The notes: generated by a model from the sequence alone, not told the origin. A DNA stretch of 64,000 nt from Melastoma dodecandrum (GCA_029817715.1 JARUPY010000292.1:2076001-2140000); one strand, 5' to 3'. Shown: positions 26,184-35,619, numbered from the stretch's first letter. Numbers and translations: made by a program.

Positions 26184-26938
26184 TCGGGGCGGATTTTTCC
26201 GGACGGCGCGTCCTCGTCACCGGGGCCTCGTCGGGCATCGGGCTCGCGACGGTGGCGATGTTCGCGCGCAACGGCGCCACGGTGGCGCTGAACCACCTGC
26301 CCGACGATCCCCGCGGGCCGGCCGAGGCCGCCCGGCTTACCGGTCAAGGTCTCTCGGTGCTCGCGCTCCCCGGCGACGTGTCGCGGGCGGGCGAGGCCGA
26401 GGCGATGGTGGCGCAGGCCATCGACCGCCTCGGCGGGCTCGACGTGCTCGTCAACAATGCCGGCACGGCGGGCACGACCACCCCCATCGCGTTCGAGAAC
26501 CTCGACGCGATGACGGAGGACTTCTGGCAGACCATCCTGGCCACCAACCTGCTCGGGCCGTTCCGCTGCGCCCGGGCCGCCGCGCCGACGCTGAAGGCGA
26601 GCCGGGGGGCCATCGTCAACACCGCGTCGGTCGCCGGGCTGGGGCGGCGGGGCTCCTCGGTGGCCTACTCGGCCAGCAAGGCCGGGCTGATCAACCTCAC
26701 CCGCAGCCTCGCCCGGGCGCTGGCGCCGGAGGTGCGGGTCAACGCGGTGGCGCCCGGCCTCGTCGCCACGCCCTGGACCCAACCCTGGTCGGAGGAGCGC
26801 AAGGCCTCCACCGTCGGGCGCACCATGCTCGGCCGCATGGCCCGGCCGGAGGATATCGCCGAGACGATCTTCTTCCTGGCCGCGGGGGCGGCCTACATCA
26901 CCGGCGAGACCCTCACGGTCGACGGTGGCGCGATGTGA
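26180..26938 (+). CDS. SDR family oxidoreductase (FabG-like)
   Basis: 252 aa. TGASSGIG at about 14-21, NNAGTAG, catalytic Ser in NTASVAG, YSASK active site and C-terminal GETLTVDGG. Start overlaps the preceding dehydrogenase stop by 4 bases (ATGA). The beta-4 loop has an insertion (TAGTTTPIAFENLDAMTEDF) compared with short FabG. It may interconvert a keto and hydroxy intermediate of the same pathway; not itself diagnostic. Confidence 0.87.
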   Translation: MIGADFSGRRVLVTGASSGIGLATVAMFARNGATVALNHLPDDPRGPAEAARLTGQGLSVLALPGDVSRAGEAEAMVAQAIDRLGGLDVLVNNAGTAGTTTPIAFENLDAMTEDFWQTILATNLLGPFRCARAAAPTLKASRGAIVNTASVAGLGRRGSSVAYSASKAGLINLTRSLARALAPEVRVNAVAPGLVATPWTQPWSEERKASTVGRTMLGRMARPEDIAETIFFLAAGAAYITGETLTVDGGAM

Positions 26939-26955
26939 GTTCGGGAACACCAGCG

Positions 26956-27843
26956 ATGTCGAGCACCACCGTCATCACCTGCGCCCTCACGGGCTCCTTT
27001 GACACGCCGAAGAAGAACCCGGCCGTGCCGGTGAGCCCCGAGGCCATCGCGCGATCCGCCCTGGAGGCGGCGTCCGCCGGGGCCGCGGTGGTCCACATCC
27101 ATGTCCGCGATCCCGCGACCGGCGCGCCCAGCATGGACCTCGCCCATTATCGGGAGGTGGTGGAGCGGATCCGCGCGAAGAACGATGCCGTCATCCTCAA
27201 CCTGACCACGGGGGCGGGGGGCCGGTTCGTGCCGGGGGATCCCGACCCGGCCAAAGCCGGCCCCGGCACGACCTTCGTGAGCCCGGAGGCCCGAACCCGG
27301 CACGTGGCGGCGTTGCGCCCCGAAATCTGCACCCTCGACATCGCCACGATGAATTTCGGCGAGCACCTGTTCCTGAACACCCCCGCCCACCTGCGGGCGA
27401 TGGCGGGGCAGATCCGCGAGGCGGGTGTGAAGCCCGAGATCGAGGTGTTCGACCTCGGCCAGATCGAGCTGGCCCGGCACCTCATCGCCGAGGGGCATCT
27501 GGCGCGCCCGCCCCTGTTCCAGATCTGCCTCGGCATCCCCTGGGGTGCGCCGGCGACGCCCGAGGCCCTGGTGGCAATGCGGGCCCGGCTGCCGGAGGAC
27601 GCGGTCTGGTCGGCCTTCGGCATCGGGCGGCAGGAATACCCGATGCTCGCGGTGGCAGCCGGGATGGGCGGCAACGTCCGGGTCGGGCTGGAGGACAATC
27701 TGTACCTGTCCCGGGGCCGGCTCGCGCCGAGCAACGCCGCTTTGGTGGAGAAGGCGGTGAGTTTGCTCGCCCACATCGACCGCGAGCCGGCCACGCCCGA
27801 TCAGGCGCGGGCGATCTTCGGGCTGGCGCCACGGGGCGGTTGA
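26956..27843 (+). CDS. BKACE (DUF849) beta-keto acid cleavage enzyme
   Basis: 295 aa from ATG 26956; a GTG at 26935 overlapping the SDR stop is an alternative start. TIM-barrel beta-keto acid cleavage family: metal-binding HIHVRDP with His47 and His49 early, NLTTGAGG, EVFDLGQIE, and GNVRVGLEDNLYL near the C-terminus. BKACE enzymes condense a beta-keto acid with acetyl-CoA and release acetoacetate plus a new acyl-CoA. Known cases include 3-keto-5-aminohexanoate and dehydrocarnitine cleavage. The upstream NAD dehydrogenase would supply the beta-keto acid. Substrate specificity cannot be read from sequence. Confidence 0.9.
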   Translation: MSSTTVITCALTGSFDTPKKNPAVPVSPEAIARSALEAASAGAAVVHIHVRDPATGAPSMDLAHYREVVERIRAKNDAVILNLTTGAGGRFVPGDPDPAKAGPGTTFVSPEARTRHVAALRPEICTLDIATMNFGEHLFLNTPAHLRAMAGQIREAGVKPEIEVFDLGQIELARHLIAEGHLARPPLFQICLGIPWGAPATPEALVAMRARLPEDAVWSAFGIGRQEYPMLAVAAGMGGNVRVGLEDNLYLSRGRLAPSNAALVEKAVSLLAHIDREPATPDQARAIFGLAPRGG

Positions 27844-27866
27844 GAGTCCGATTGCCGCCGCTCACC

Positions 27867-27956
27867 CGTCATCACGAGCGCAGCGAAGTGACCCAGGGCA
27901 GCGCGACTTGGCGAGCTTGGCGCCGCTGGATCGCTGCGCTGCGCGCGCGGGGACGG
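27867..27956. repeat. Dispersed palindromic repeat, family A copy 2
   Basis: Left arm CGTCATCACGAGCGCAGCGA, right arm CTGGATCGCTGCGCTGCGCG ending GGACGG. It lies in the 249-bp gap before the second solute-binding protein gene. Confidence 0.75.
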
Positions 27957-28092
27957 AGCGGGCCGCCCCTAACGGATCGTCGGCATCCTCAAGCGCACCC
28001 GTTTCAGCGGCGAACCGCCAGGGATAATCTGAATTCGAAAACGCGAGCGCCGATCAACGCCGCCGCATTCAACAAGAAACAGGGAGAGAGAC

Positions 28093-29322
28093 ATGACGCT
28101 CCGCCACATCGCCGCGGCGCTGCTCGGGAGCCTGTGCGCGCTCGGCGCCGGCGCGGCGCACGCGGCCGACCTCGCGCCGGTGAAGATCGGCGTGCTGAAC
28201 GACCGCTCCGGCGTCTACTTCGATTCCACCGGCGAGGGCTCGGTGGTGGCGGCCCGGATGGCGGTCGAGGACTTCAAGCCGGAAGAGCACGGGCTGAAGG
28301 TCGAGGTCGTGGCCGCCGACCACCAGAACAAGCCCGATGTCGGCGCCTCGATCGCCCGGCAATGGTACGACCGCGACGGCGTCGACGCGGTGTTCGACGT
28401 GCCGACCTCCTCGGTGGCGCTCGCCATCGCGCAGATCACCAAGGAGAAGAACAAGGCCTTCATCAACTCGGGCGGCGGCACCGCCGACCTGACCGGCCCG
28501 GCCTGCACGCCCAACACCGTCCACTGGACCTACGACACCGCGGCGCTCGCCAACGGCACCGGCAAGGCCATGCTCAAGCGCGGCGGCAAGACCTGGTACT
28601 TCATCACCGCCGACTACGCCTTCGGGCTCGCCCTGGAGCGCGACACCAAGGCCGTCGTGGAGAAGAACGGCGGCAAGGTCGTCGGCGGCGTGCGCACGCC
28701 GTTCCCGAACCCGGACTTCTCGTCGTTCCTGCTCCAGGCCCAGGCTTCGGGCGCCCAGGTGATCGGGCTCGCCGATGCCGGGCTGGATGCCGCCAACGCC
28801 ATCAAGCAGGCGCACGAGTTCGGCATCCGCCAGGGCGGCCAGTCGCTGGCGGCCCTGCTGATCGCCATCACCGACATCCACTCGCTGGGCCTGGAGGTGG
28901 CGCAGGGGCTCGACTTCACCGCCTCGTTCTACTGGGACCTCAACGACGGCACCCGGGCCTTCGCGGAGCGCTTCGGGAAGCGGATGCCCGGCAAGAAGCC
29001 GACCTCGTATCAGGCGGGCGTCTACGCCAGCACGCTGCACTACCTGAAGGCGGTGGCGGCCCTGCATTCGGCCAAGGACGGCGCCGCGGTGGTGGCCAAG
29101 ATGAAGGAGATGCCCACGGACGATCCGCTGTTCGGCAAGGGCACGATCCGGCCGGACGGGCGCAAGATCCACCCGATGTACCTGTTCGAGGCCAAGGCGC
29201 CGGCCGAATCGAAGGGCGAGTGGGACCTCTACAAGGTGCTGGAGACGATCCCCGCCGATCAGGCGTTCCGGCCGATGAGCGAGGGCGGCTGCCCGATGGT
29301 GGCCGGCATCGCGGCGAAGTAG
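28093..29322 (+). CDS. ABC transporter substrate-binding protein (Peripla_BP_6 type), orphan
   Basis: 409 aa. GGGAGAGAG lies 4 bases upstream of ATG 28093. Signal peptide ending GAAHA/AD at about residue 24. The type-I periplasmic-binding fold begins PVKIGVLNDRSGVYFDSTGE and includes ADHQNKPDVGASIARQWYD, FDVPTSSVALAIAQI and TWYFITADYAFGLALERD. This subgroup (ligand-binding ABC_transp like urea/aromatic-type binders) often serves aromatic or amide ligands. No permease or ATPase is adjacent; the divergent importer at 17574-21095 could share it, giving one transporter two receptors. It ends the rightward arm of the island. Confidence 0.88.
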   Translation: MTLRHIAAALLGSLCALGAGAAHAADLAPVKIGVLNDRSGVYFDSTGEGSVVAARMAVEDFKPEEHGLKVEVVAADHQNKPDVGASIARQWYDRDGVDAVFDVPTSSVALAIAQITKEKNKAFINSGGGTADLTGPACTPNTVHWTYDTAALANGTGKAMLKRGGKTWYFITADYAFGLALERDTKAVVEKNGGKVVGGVRTPFPNPDFSSFLLQAQASGAQVIGLADAGLDAANAIKQAHEFGIRQGGQSLAALLIAITDIHSLGLEVAQGLDFTASFYWDLNDGTRAFAERFGKRMPGKKPTSYQAGVYASTLHYLKAVAALHSAKDGAAVVAKMKEMPTDDPLFGKGTIRPDGRKIHPMYLFEAKAPAESKGEWDLYKVLETIPADQAFRPMSEGGCPMVAGIAAK

Positions 29323-29348
29323 GCGTCGGGTCGACCATTTCGGCACCG

Positions 29349-29442
29349 CGGTCCTCGCGAGCGGGGCGCAGCAATCCAGACGGCGCGACGCAAACCGTCG
29401 CCGCGCTGCCCCGGGGTCACTTCGCTGCGCGCGTGATGACCG
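29349..29442. repeat. Dispersed palindromic repeat, family A copy 3
   Basis: Left arm GCGAGCGGGGCGCAGCAATC, right arm GGGTCACTTCGCTGCGCGCG then TGATGACCG. It sits between the solute-binding protein gene and the LysR stump, and may mark the event that removed the rest of the regulator. Confidence 0.7.
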
Positions 29443-29481
29443 GAAGGGAGGCCGCGACCGAGCGTCCGAACGGAGAGGGTT

Positions 29482-29724
29482 CACGCCGCCCCGATCCGCT
29501 CCAGCGCCGCCGGCACGGGGATCGTCCACCTGTTCGAGGATTGGCTGCGGCCGCACCTCGACAGCGGCGCCCTGGAGCCGGTGCTCGAGCCCTGGTGGCA
29601 GGTCTTCTCCGGCCCGTTCCTCTACTATCCGGGCCGGCGGCACCTGCCGGCGCCGCTGCGCGCCTTCGTGGATTTCGTCAGTGGCCGGCCGGCGGTGCCG
29701 GATCCGGCAGCGCGAACACCGTGA
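29482..29724 (+). pseudogene. C-terminal stump of a LysR-family regulator
   Basis: An open frame of about 80 codons without a start, ending TGA at 29722-29724. It matches the end of a LysR effector domain: SSAAGTGIVHLFEDWLRPHL, then LDSGALEPVLEPW, and the typical GPFLYYPGRRHLPAPLRAF close. The DNA-binding domain and two thirds of the effector domain are missing; a family A repeat lies just upstream. The last 47 bp overlap the convergent xoxF gene. It is on the same strand as the rightward catabolic genes and could be the relic of their regulator. Confidence 0.75.
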
Positions 29725-31465
29725 GCTGCCCGCCCGGCGCCGTGTACTGCGACAGGGCGGCGTAGCCCCCCACCGCCCCCGAGCCGTCCGCTGGATCGGT
29801 CAGCCCGGCCGCGAGCCCGATCCCGGCCCAGCCGCCGACCCCTGAGAGCACCGCCACGTATTGCTTGCCATCGTGCAGGTAGGTGGTGACGTTGCCGACG
29901 ATTCCGGACGGGGTCTTGAACCGGTAGAGTTCGTGCCCGTCCCGGGCATCCACCGCCTTCAGGTAGCCTTCGAGCGTGCCGTAGAACACGACGTTCCCCG
30001 CGGTGGCGAGCGCCCCCGACCAGACCGAGAACGGCTCCGGGATCGACCACGCGATCGTCCCCCTCGCCCCGTCCCAGGCGATGAACGCCCCGGTCCGGTC
30101 GGTGCCCTCCGGCGGGTGCAGGGTCAGGGTCGCGCCGACATAGGGCTGGCCGGGCGTGTAGGTCACCCGGAACGCCTCGTAATCCATGCACATGTGGTTG
30201 GTCGGGACGTAGAACAGCCGCGTCAGCGGGGAGTAGGCCGCGGGCTGCTGGTTCTTGGCGCCGAGCGCCCCGGGGCAGATGTTTTTTGTCGTTTCGTCCT
30301 CGTCGGCCTCGCCCGGGGCGTAGCGCTTGTCGACGACTGGCCGGCCGTAATCAGGGGCCGCGGGGTTCATCTCTACCCGGCTCGCCCAGTTCACCGTGGG
30401 ATCGAACTTTTCCGCCACCAGCAGCTCACCCGTGGCCCGGTCCAGCGTGTAGCCGAAGCCGTTGCGGTCGAAATGCGTGAGCACCGCGCGGGATCGCCCG
30501 CCGATGACCTGCTCGGTGAGGATCATCTCGTTGACGCCGTCATAGTCCCACTGGTCGTGGGGCGTCATCTGGTAGACCCAGCGGGCGATTCCCGTATCGG
30601 CGTCGCGGGCGATGATCGACATCGCCCACCGGTTGTCGCCGGGGCGCTGGGCCGGGTTCCAGGTCGAAGGATTGCCGGTGCCGTAATAGACGAGGTTCAG
30701 CGCCGGATCGTAGGAGAACCAGCCCCAGCTGCAGGCGCCGCCGGTCCGCCACTGGTCGCCCTCCCAGCTCGTCAGGGACGAATCCCGGCCGATCGGGCGG
30801 CCGAGCTCGGTGGTCCTGTCCGGATCGACCAGCATGTCGGCATCCGGCCCGGTGGCGTAGGCGCGCCAGAGGCGCCGGCCCGTCGCCTGATCGTAGGCCG
30901 TGACGTGGCAGCGCGCCCCGTACTCGCCCCCGGCGAGCCCGACGATGAGCTTGCCGTGGACCGGCAGGACCGTGGCGGTGTTGGTCTCGCCGCGCGACGG
31001 ATCGCCGTTCTTCACCGACCACAGCACCCGGCCGGTCTCCGGGTCGAGGGCGACCACGGTGGTGTCGGCCTGCTGCAGGAACAGGCGCCCGTCGGCGTAG
31101 GCGAGCCCCCGGGAGACCGTGTCGCAGCACATCACGGCGATCACGCCCGCATCCTGCCGGGGGGCGTAGCGCCACAGGATTTTTCCATCCCGGTCGAGGT
31201 CGAGGGCGTAGACGATGTTCGGAAACGGCGTGTGCACCACCATGATGTGGCCGATCACGATCGGCGCGCCCTCGTGGCCGCGCAGCACGCCGGTGGAGAA
31301 GGTCCAGGCGACCTTCAGGCGCCCGACGTTGCCGGCCTTGATCCGGTCGAGGTCGGAGTAGCGGGTGTTGGCGTAGTCGAGCGTCTGGAGGACCGGCCCA
31401 TCCTGCGCCGCTGCCGCGCCGGCGAGACAGGCGAGCGGCAGGCAGGCGAGGAGTCGCGCGCGCAT
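29678..31465 (-). CDS. xoxF: Lanthanide-type PQQ-dependent methanol/alcohol dehydrogenase
   Basis: 595 aa, signal peptide of about 20 residues ending AGAAAA, so periplasmic. Eight-bladed PQQ propeller: [15 protein letters not shown] start, adjacent-cysteine disulfide Cys113-Cys114 ([10 protein letters not shown]), metal-site Glu181 and Asn265, catalytic Asp307 and, two residues on, Asp309 (WDYDGVNE). MxaF has Ala at that second position; Asp is the mark of lanthanide-dependent XoxF/ExaF enzymes, and the overall text is XoxF-like. It oxidises methanol to formaldehyde or formate using a cytochrome c. No xoxG or xoxJ is adjacent, so this is a solitary copy as known for some Methylobacterium xoxF paralogues. 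No clear Shine-Dalgarno. Confidence 0.92.
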   Translation of the reverse strand: MRARLLACLPLACLAGAAAAQDGPVLQTLDYANTRYSDLDRIKAGNVGRLKVAWTFSTGVLRGHEGAPIVIGHIMVVHTPFPNIVYALDLDRDGKILWRYAPRQDAGVIAVMCCDTVSRGLAYADGRLFLQQADTTVVALDPETGRVLWSVKNGDPSRGETNTATVLPVHGKLIVGLAGGEYGARCHVTAYDQATGRRLWRAYATGPDADMLVDPDRTTELGRPIGRDSSLTSWEGDQWRTGGACSWGWFSYDPALNLVYYGTGNPSTWNPAQRPGDNRWAMSIIARDADTGIARWVYQMTPHDQWDYDGVNEMILTEQVIGGRSRAVLTHFDRNGFGYTLDRATGELLVAEKFDPTVNWASRVEMNPAAPDYGRPVVDKRYAPGEADEDETTKNICPGALGAKNQQPAAYSPLTRLFYVPTNHMCMDYEAFRVTYTPGQPYVGATLTLHPPEGTDRTGAFIAWDGARGTIAWSIPEPFSVWSGALATAGNVVFYGTLEGYLKAVDARDGHELYRFKTPSGIVGNVTTYLHDGKQYVAVLSGVGGWAGIGLAAGLTDPADGSGAVGGYAALSQYTAPGGQLTVFALPDPAPPAGH

Positions 31466-31588
31466 GGGAAGGATCTTCGTTCGAGCGGGGCCGTCCCGGC
31501 CGGCGGACCGGGCGCCGCCGGTCTCATACACCGATCGGGTGGACGCGGCGCGTCTCATGCCGCTTCCGGCCGATCACATCGGCGCCGC

Positions 31589-31681
31589 CGTCCTTGCGCG
31601 CGGAGCGAAGCGACCCAGTGTGGCGCTACGCTTAACGAAGTCGCGCGGCCCTGGATCGCTTCGCTGCGCTCGCGATGACGG
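31589..31681. repeat. Dispersed palindromic repeat, family A copy 4
   Basis: Left arm GCGCGCGGAGCGAAGCGACC, right arm CTGGATCGCTTCGCTGCGCT followed by CGCGATGACGG. It lies between xoxF and glyS. Confidence 0.75.
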
Positions 31682-31721
31682 CGCGGGCTGCACCGACCGA
31701 AGCGACCATCCGGAGACCGTA

Positions 31722-33860
31722 TCAACCCTCGATCTTCGAGAACTCCGCCACCTCCCGCATCGCGGCGCGGAGCGCGTTGAGCAGCAGCAGGCGGTTCTCG
31801 CGGAGCTTCGGATCGGGGGCGTTGACGGTCACGTCCTGGAAGAAGGCATCAACCGGCGCGCGCAGCGTCGAGAGCGCCTGCATGGCGCCGGAAAAGTCCT
31901 CGCGGGCGACGGCGGCCGAGGCGGTCTCCCGCGCCTTGGCTAGGGCCTCGGCCAGCGCCCGCTCGGCCGGCTCACCCGCGGCGGCCAGCGCCGCGTCGGG
32001 CTCGGCATCGTAGGCGCGGCCGTCCTTCTTCTCCTCGATGCGCAGGATGTTGGCCGCGCGCTTGTAGCCCGCGAGCAGGTTCTTCCCGTCCTCGGTGTCG
32101 AGAAACTGCCCGAGGGCTTCGACCCGGCGGACCACCATCAGCAGGTCGTCCTGGCCGGGCAGGGCGAAGACGGCGTCGATCAGGTCGTGGCGAGCGCCCT
32201 GGTCGCGGAGGTAGACTTTGAGACGATCTTCAAAAAACTCGATCAAGTCTCCTTCGGTAGAAAATATCCTAGTGAACATTGTACTTTCGTTTTTTTCTCC
32301 TGAAACACTTTCGGCCCATTTTTTGTAGTGATTGAAATTTATCTCGTTGAACTTGATGTTAATTCTATTCTCAAAAATTAATCGAATGACGCCTAAAGCT
32401 GCCCGCCTCAAAGCAAAGGGATCCTTGCTTCCAGTCGGTGTTTCGTCGATCCCCCAAAACCAGATGAGAACGTCGAGCTTGTCGGCCAGCGCCACGGCGA
32501 TCGAGACCGGGTCGCTCGGCACCCGGTCGGAGGGGCCAACCGGCTTGTAGTGCTCCTCAAGGGCCGCGCAGACGCTGGCGTGCTCGCCCTGGAGCGCCGC
32601 GTATTTGCGCCCCATCAGCCCCTGAAGCTCGGGGAACTCGCCGACCATCTCGGTGACGAGATCGGCCTTGGCGAGGCGCGCCGCGCGCTCGGCGAGCGCC
32701 GGATCGGCCCCCACCAGCGGCGCCAGCGCCTTCGCCAGCGCCGCGATGCGCGCGATCCGCTCGCCCTGTGTCCCCAGCTTCTCGTGAAAGACGATGCTGT
32801 CGAGCTTCGGCAGCCGGTCTTCCAGGCGGATCGCCTTGTCGGTCTCCCAGAAGAATTTCGCGTCCGACAGGCGCGCCCGCACCACCCGCTCGTTGCCGGC
32901 GGTGATCGCCTGCCCGCCATCCGAGGCGACGAGGTTCGAGACCAGGATGAACGCCGGCGCCAGATCCTCCGAACCGCCCTTGCGCAGCACGAAGCATTTC
33001 TGGTTCGCCCGGATGGTCGCGCGGATCGCCTCGGCGGGGATGTCGAGGAAGGCCGCGTCGAACGAGCCCATCAGCACCACCGGCCATTCCACGAGGCCGG
33101 ACACCTCCTCCAGCAGCCCCTCGTCCTCCACGAGGTCGAGGTTCTGGGCGAAGGCGAGGTCGCGGGCATCGTGCAGGATCACGTCCTTGCGCCGGTCGGC
33201 GTCGAGGATGACCTTCGCCCGCTCCAGCGCCTGGATGTAATCGTCGAACCGGCGCACCTCGATCGGCTCCGGCGCCAGGAAGCGGTGGCCGTAGGTCGTG
33301 GTCCCGGCCGCGATCCCGCCGACCGCGAACGGCACCACCTCGGGCGTCTCGGTCTCCGGCCCGAAGGTCGCGACGATCGATTGCAGCGGGCGCACCCAGC
33401 GCAGAGAGCCCGGCTCGGCCGAGGCCGCGCCCCAGCGCATGGATTTCGGCCAGGGGAAGCTTTTGATGATCTCCGGCAGGAGCTCGGCCAGGACGTCCAG
33501 CGTCTCGCGGCCGGGGCGCTCGATCACCGCGAGGTAGAATTCGCCCTTCTTGGGATCGGTGACGGTCGTAGCCTGATCCAGGCTCGTGAGCCCCGCGCCC
33601 TTCAGGAACCCCTGGACGGCCGCCTCGGGGGCGCCGACCCGCGGGCCGCGGCGCTCCTCACGCACGGCCTCGCCCCGGGCGGGGAGGCCCGCGATGTGCA
33701 GCGCCAGCCGGCGCGGCGTCGAGAACGCCTTGGCGCCCTCGTACAGGAAGCCGCGCGCCACCAGGGCGTCGGTGACGAGCTTCTTGAGATCCTCCGCCGC
33801 GCGCCGCTGCATGCGGGCGGGGATCTCTTCCGAGCGGAGTTCGAGCAGGAGGTCGGGCAT
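31722..33860 (-). CDS. glyS: Glycine--tRNA ligase beta subunit
   Basis: 712 aa, normal length. Works with the alpha subunit (glyQ, just upstream) in the alpha2beta2 bacterial enzyme that charges tRNA-Gly. Starts with the signature [18 protein letters not shown]; central blocks [32 protein letters not shown] and [12 protein letters not shown] are all intact, as is the [16 protein letters not shown] block. Immediately after that block the DNA becomes AT-rich for about 200 bp (see separate entry) and encodes an Asn/Ile/Lys/Phe/Glu-rich stretch before normal sequence resumes at [19 protein letters not shown]. No stop or frameshift, so the protein is probably functional. Confidence 0.95.
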   Translation of the reverse strand: MPDLLLELRSEEIPARMQRRAAEDLKKLVTDALVARGFLYEGAKAFSTPRRLALHIAGLPARGEAVREERRGPRVGAPEAAVQGFLKGAGLTSLDQATTVTDPKKGEFYLAVIERPGRETLDVLAELLPEIIKSFPWPKSMRWGAASAEPGSLRWVRPLQSIVATFGPETETPEVVPFAVGGIAAGTTTYGHRFLAPEPIEVRRFDDYIQALERAKVILDADRRKDVILHDARDLAFAQNLDLVEDEGLLEEVSGLVEWPVVLMGSFDAAFLDIPAEAIRATIRANQKCFVLRKGGSEDLAPAFILVSNLVASDGGQAITAGNERVVRARLSDAKFFWETDKAIRLEDRLPKLDSIVFHEKLGTQGERIARIAALAKALAPLVGADPALAERAARLAKADLVTEMVGEFPELQGLMGRKYAALQGEHASVCAALEEHYKPVGPSDRVPSDPVSIAVALADKLDVLIWFWGIDETPTGSKDPFALRRAALGVIRLIFENRINIKFNEINFNHYKKWAESVSGEKNESTMFTRIFSTEGDLIEFFEDRLKVYLRDQGARHDLIDAVFALPGQDDLLMVVRRVEALGQFLDTEDGKNLLAGYKRAANILRIEEKKDGRAYDAEPDAALAAAGEPAERALAEALAKARETASAAVAREDFSGAMQALSTLRAPVDAFFQDVTVNAPDPKLRENRLLLLNALRAAMREVAEFSKIEG
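32221..32400. other. AT-rich island inside glyS
   Basis: By direct count 61 of these 180 bases are G or C (about 34%), against roughly 70% on both sides. Codons use A/T third positions that neighbouring glyS avoids. The segment encodes the variable linker between the conserved [11 protein letters not shown] and [10 protein letters not shown] blocks. The change is abrupt at the 3'-coding side near 32215 and more gradual near 32400-32460. The frame stays open. Confidence 0.85.
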
Positions 33861-33911
33861 GGCGCGGCCATATCGCCGCGCCGCAGACCTGTCGAGGGCC
33901 GGGGATGCGCC

Positions 33912-34355
33912 TCAGTGCGCCTCGCCCTTGAGGATGGTCGAGAGCTGCCACTTCCGGTCGCCGATCGCGTGGGCGTCCGACACCTTCCAGCCGCCGTCCT
34001 CGCGCACGAGGTCGTACACGATGGACTTGGAGCCGTCGCCGCCCTTGCGCTCCACCGTGACCTTCGCCTGATCCTGGCCCTCGGTGGCCTCCTTGAAGGT
34101 CAGGCTCTTCACCGTGTCGGGCTTCAGGGGCTCGCCGTTGAGGCGGTAATCGAAATCGAGATTGCCGGTGGCGCCGTTGGCCTGCTTGGCGTCGGCGTCG
34201 AACAGGCTCTGGAGGCGCTTCGAGTAGACGGCGGAGTGATTCGGGTGCGGCTCGGCGTAGAGCTTCTTCACGACGGCCTCCGGGCCGGGATCGGCCGCCA
34301 GCGCGGGGGCGAGGCCGAGCCCGAGGAGGCTGAGGGCGAGGAGGGTCTTCTTCAT
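33912..34355 (-). CDS. Small secreted protein, DUF3828-like
   Basis: 147 aa with a signal peptide (KKTLLALSLLGLGLAPALAA). The mature part has a LYAEPHPNHSAVYSKRLQSL segment, DFDYRLNG and a C-terminal VYDLVREDGGWKVSDAHAIG strand pair, a layout like DUF3828/NTF2-like lipoproteins of unknown role. It lies between glyQ and glyS on the same strand, 51 bp before glyS. ATG 34355 chosen because the signal peptide begins there. Confidence 0.7.
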   Translation of the reverse strand: MKKTLLALSLLGLGLAPALAADPGPEAVVKKLYAEPHPNHSAVYSKRLQSLFDADAKQANGATGNLDFDYRLNGEPLKPDTVKSLTFKEATEGQDQAKVTVERKGGDGSKSIVYDLVREDGGWKVSDAHAIGDRKWQLSTILKGEAH

Positions 34356-34452
34356 CACGAGGTTCCCGCGTCTGCGGACGCGCCGAAGCGCGCCGGTTGG
34401 CGGGGGTTGCAACGCGCGAGGGGGCCAGGGGCTCCGCAATGGAGCTCCGCTC

Positions 34453-34545
34453 CGTCATCGCGAGCGCAGCGAAGCGACCCAGGGCAGCGCGACGTCGGCG
34501 AGCGTGGCGCCAACTGGATTGCTTCGCTCGCGCTCGCAAAGACGG
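34453..34545. repeat. Dispersed palindromic repeat, family A copy 5
   Basis: Left arm CGTCATCGCGAGCGCAGCGA, right arm CTGGATTGCTTCGCTCGCGC ending AAGACGG. It lies between glyQ and the DUF3828-like gene. Confidence 0.75.
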
Positions 34546-34564
34546 CAGAGCGCTGGCGCCCGCC

Positions 34565-35473
34565 TCAGGCCCCTCCGGCCGCCGTCCTCAACCACGCCGC
34601 GCCGCAGACCTTGGCGAGTTCCCGCACCCGCAAAATGTAGCTCTGGCGCTCGGTCACCGAGATCACGCCGCGCGCGTCGAGCAGGTTGAAGACGTGGCTC
34701 GCCTTGATGCACTGGTCGTAGGCCGGCTGCGCCATCCGGTGGCGCTCGCCGTCCGAGGTCGGTGCTCCAGCGTCGAGATAGGTCCGGCAGGCGGCCTCCG
34801 CATCGGTGAACTGGCGGAACAGCATCGCGGTGTCGGCCGCCTCGAAGTTGTGGCGGGAATATTCCTGCTCGGCCTGCAGGAACACGTCGCCGTAGGTGAT
34901 CCGGTCCGGGCCCTCGGCGCCGTTGAAGTCGAGGTCGTAGACGTTCTCGACGCCCTGGACGTACATCGCCAGCCGCTCGAGCCCGTAGGTCAGCTCGCCC
35001 GCGACGGGCTTCATGTCGAAGCCGCCCATCTGCTGGAAATAGGTGAACTGCGTCACCTCCATGCCGTCGCACCACACTTCCCAGCCCAGCCCCCAGGCGC
35101 CCAGCGTCGGGCTTTCCCAATCGTCCTCGACGAAGCGGATGTCGTGGAGCAGCGGGTCGATGCCGATCGCGGTCAGGCTGTCGAGATAGAGCTGCTGGAG
35201 ATTGTCCGGGCTGGGCTTCAGGATCACCTGGAACTGGTAATAGTGCTGGAGCCGGTTGGGGTTCTCGCCGTAGCGGCCGTCCTTGGGCCGGCGGGAGGGC
35301 TGGACGTAGGCGGCCTTCCAGGGATCGGGGCCGAGCGCCCGCAGGGTCGTGGCCGGATGGAACGTGCCGGCGCCGACCTCCATGTCGTAGGGCTGGAGGA
35401 TAACGCAGCCCTGCGCCGCCCAGAATTCCTGCAGCGTCAGGATCAGACCCTGGAACGATTTTTTCTGGGACAT
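34565..35473 (-). CDS. glyQ: Glycine--tRNA ligase alpha subunit
   Basis: 302 aa, the usual size. Class II synthetase catalytic subunit: starts [18 protein letters not shown], then [40 protein letters not shown] and the [12 protein letters not shown] motif. It partners with glyS encoded 0.7 kb downstream. The start is fixed by the family N-terminus; the 26-residue Pro-rich upstream extension is not expected to be translated. Confidence 0.95.
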   Translation of the reverse strand: MSQKKSFQGLILTLQEFWAAQGCVILQPYDMEVGAGTFHPATTLRALGPDPWKAAYVQPSRRPKDGRYGENPNRLQHYYQFQVILKPSPDNLQQLYLDSLTAIGIDPLLHDIRFVEDDWESPTLGAWGLGWEVWCDGMEVTQFTYFQQMGGFDMKPVAGELTYGLERLAMYVQGVENVYDLDFNGAEGPDRITYGDVFLQAEQEYSRHNFEAADTAMLFRQFTDAEAACRTYLDAGAPTSDGERHRMAQPAYDQCIKASHVFNLLDARGVISVTERQSYILRVRELAKVCGAAWLRTAAGGA

Positions 35474-35619
35474 GGGGTTCGGGGACTCAGGCTCGGGCGG
35501 CGGATCGGGCCGCCGGCGGGCCGGTTTAGGTGCGGGCGGGCAGGGGTGCAAGGCGGAGCGGCCTGCGCGACCGGGGCGGTTGGTGGTCCGATCCCGCCCG
35601 ACCGCACGCGGAGGAGATC

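Noticed and set aside
27840..29765. 641-codon plus-strand frame over the second solute-binding protein
   Set aside because: Shifted by one frame relative to a clear binding protein with signal peptide; not a real product.
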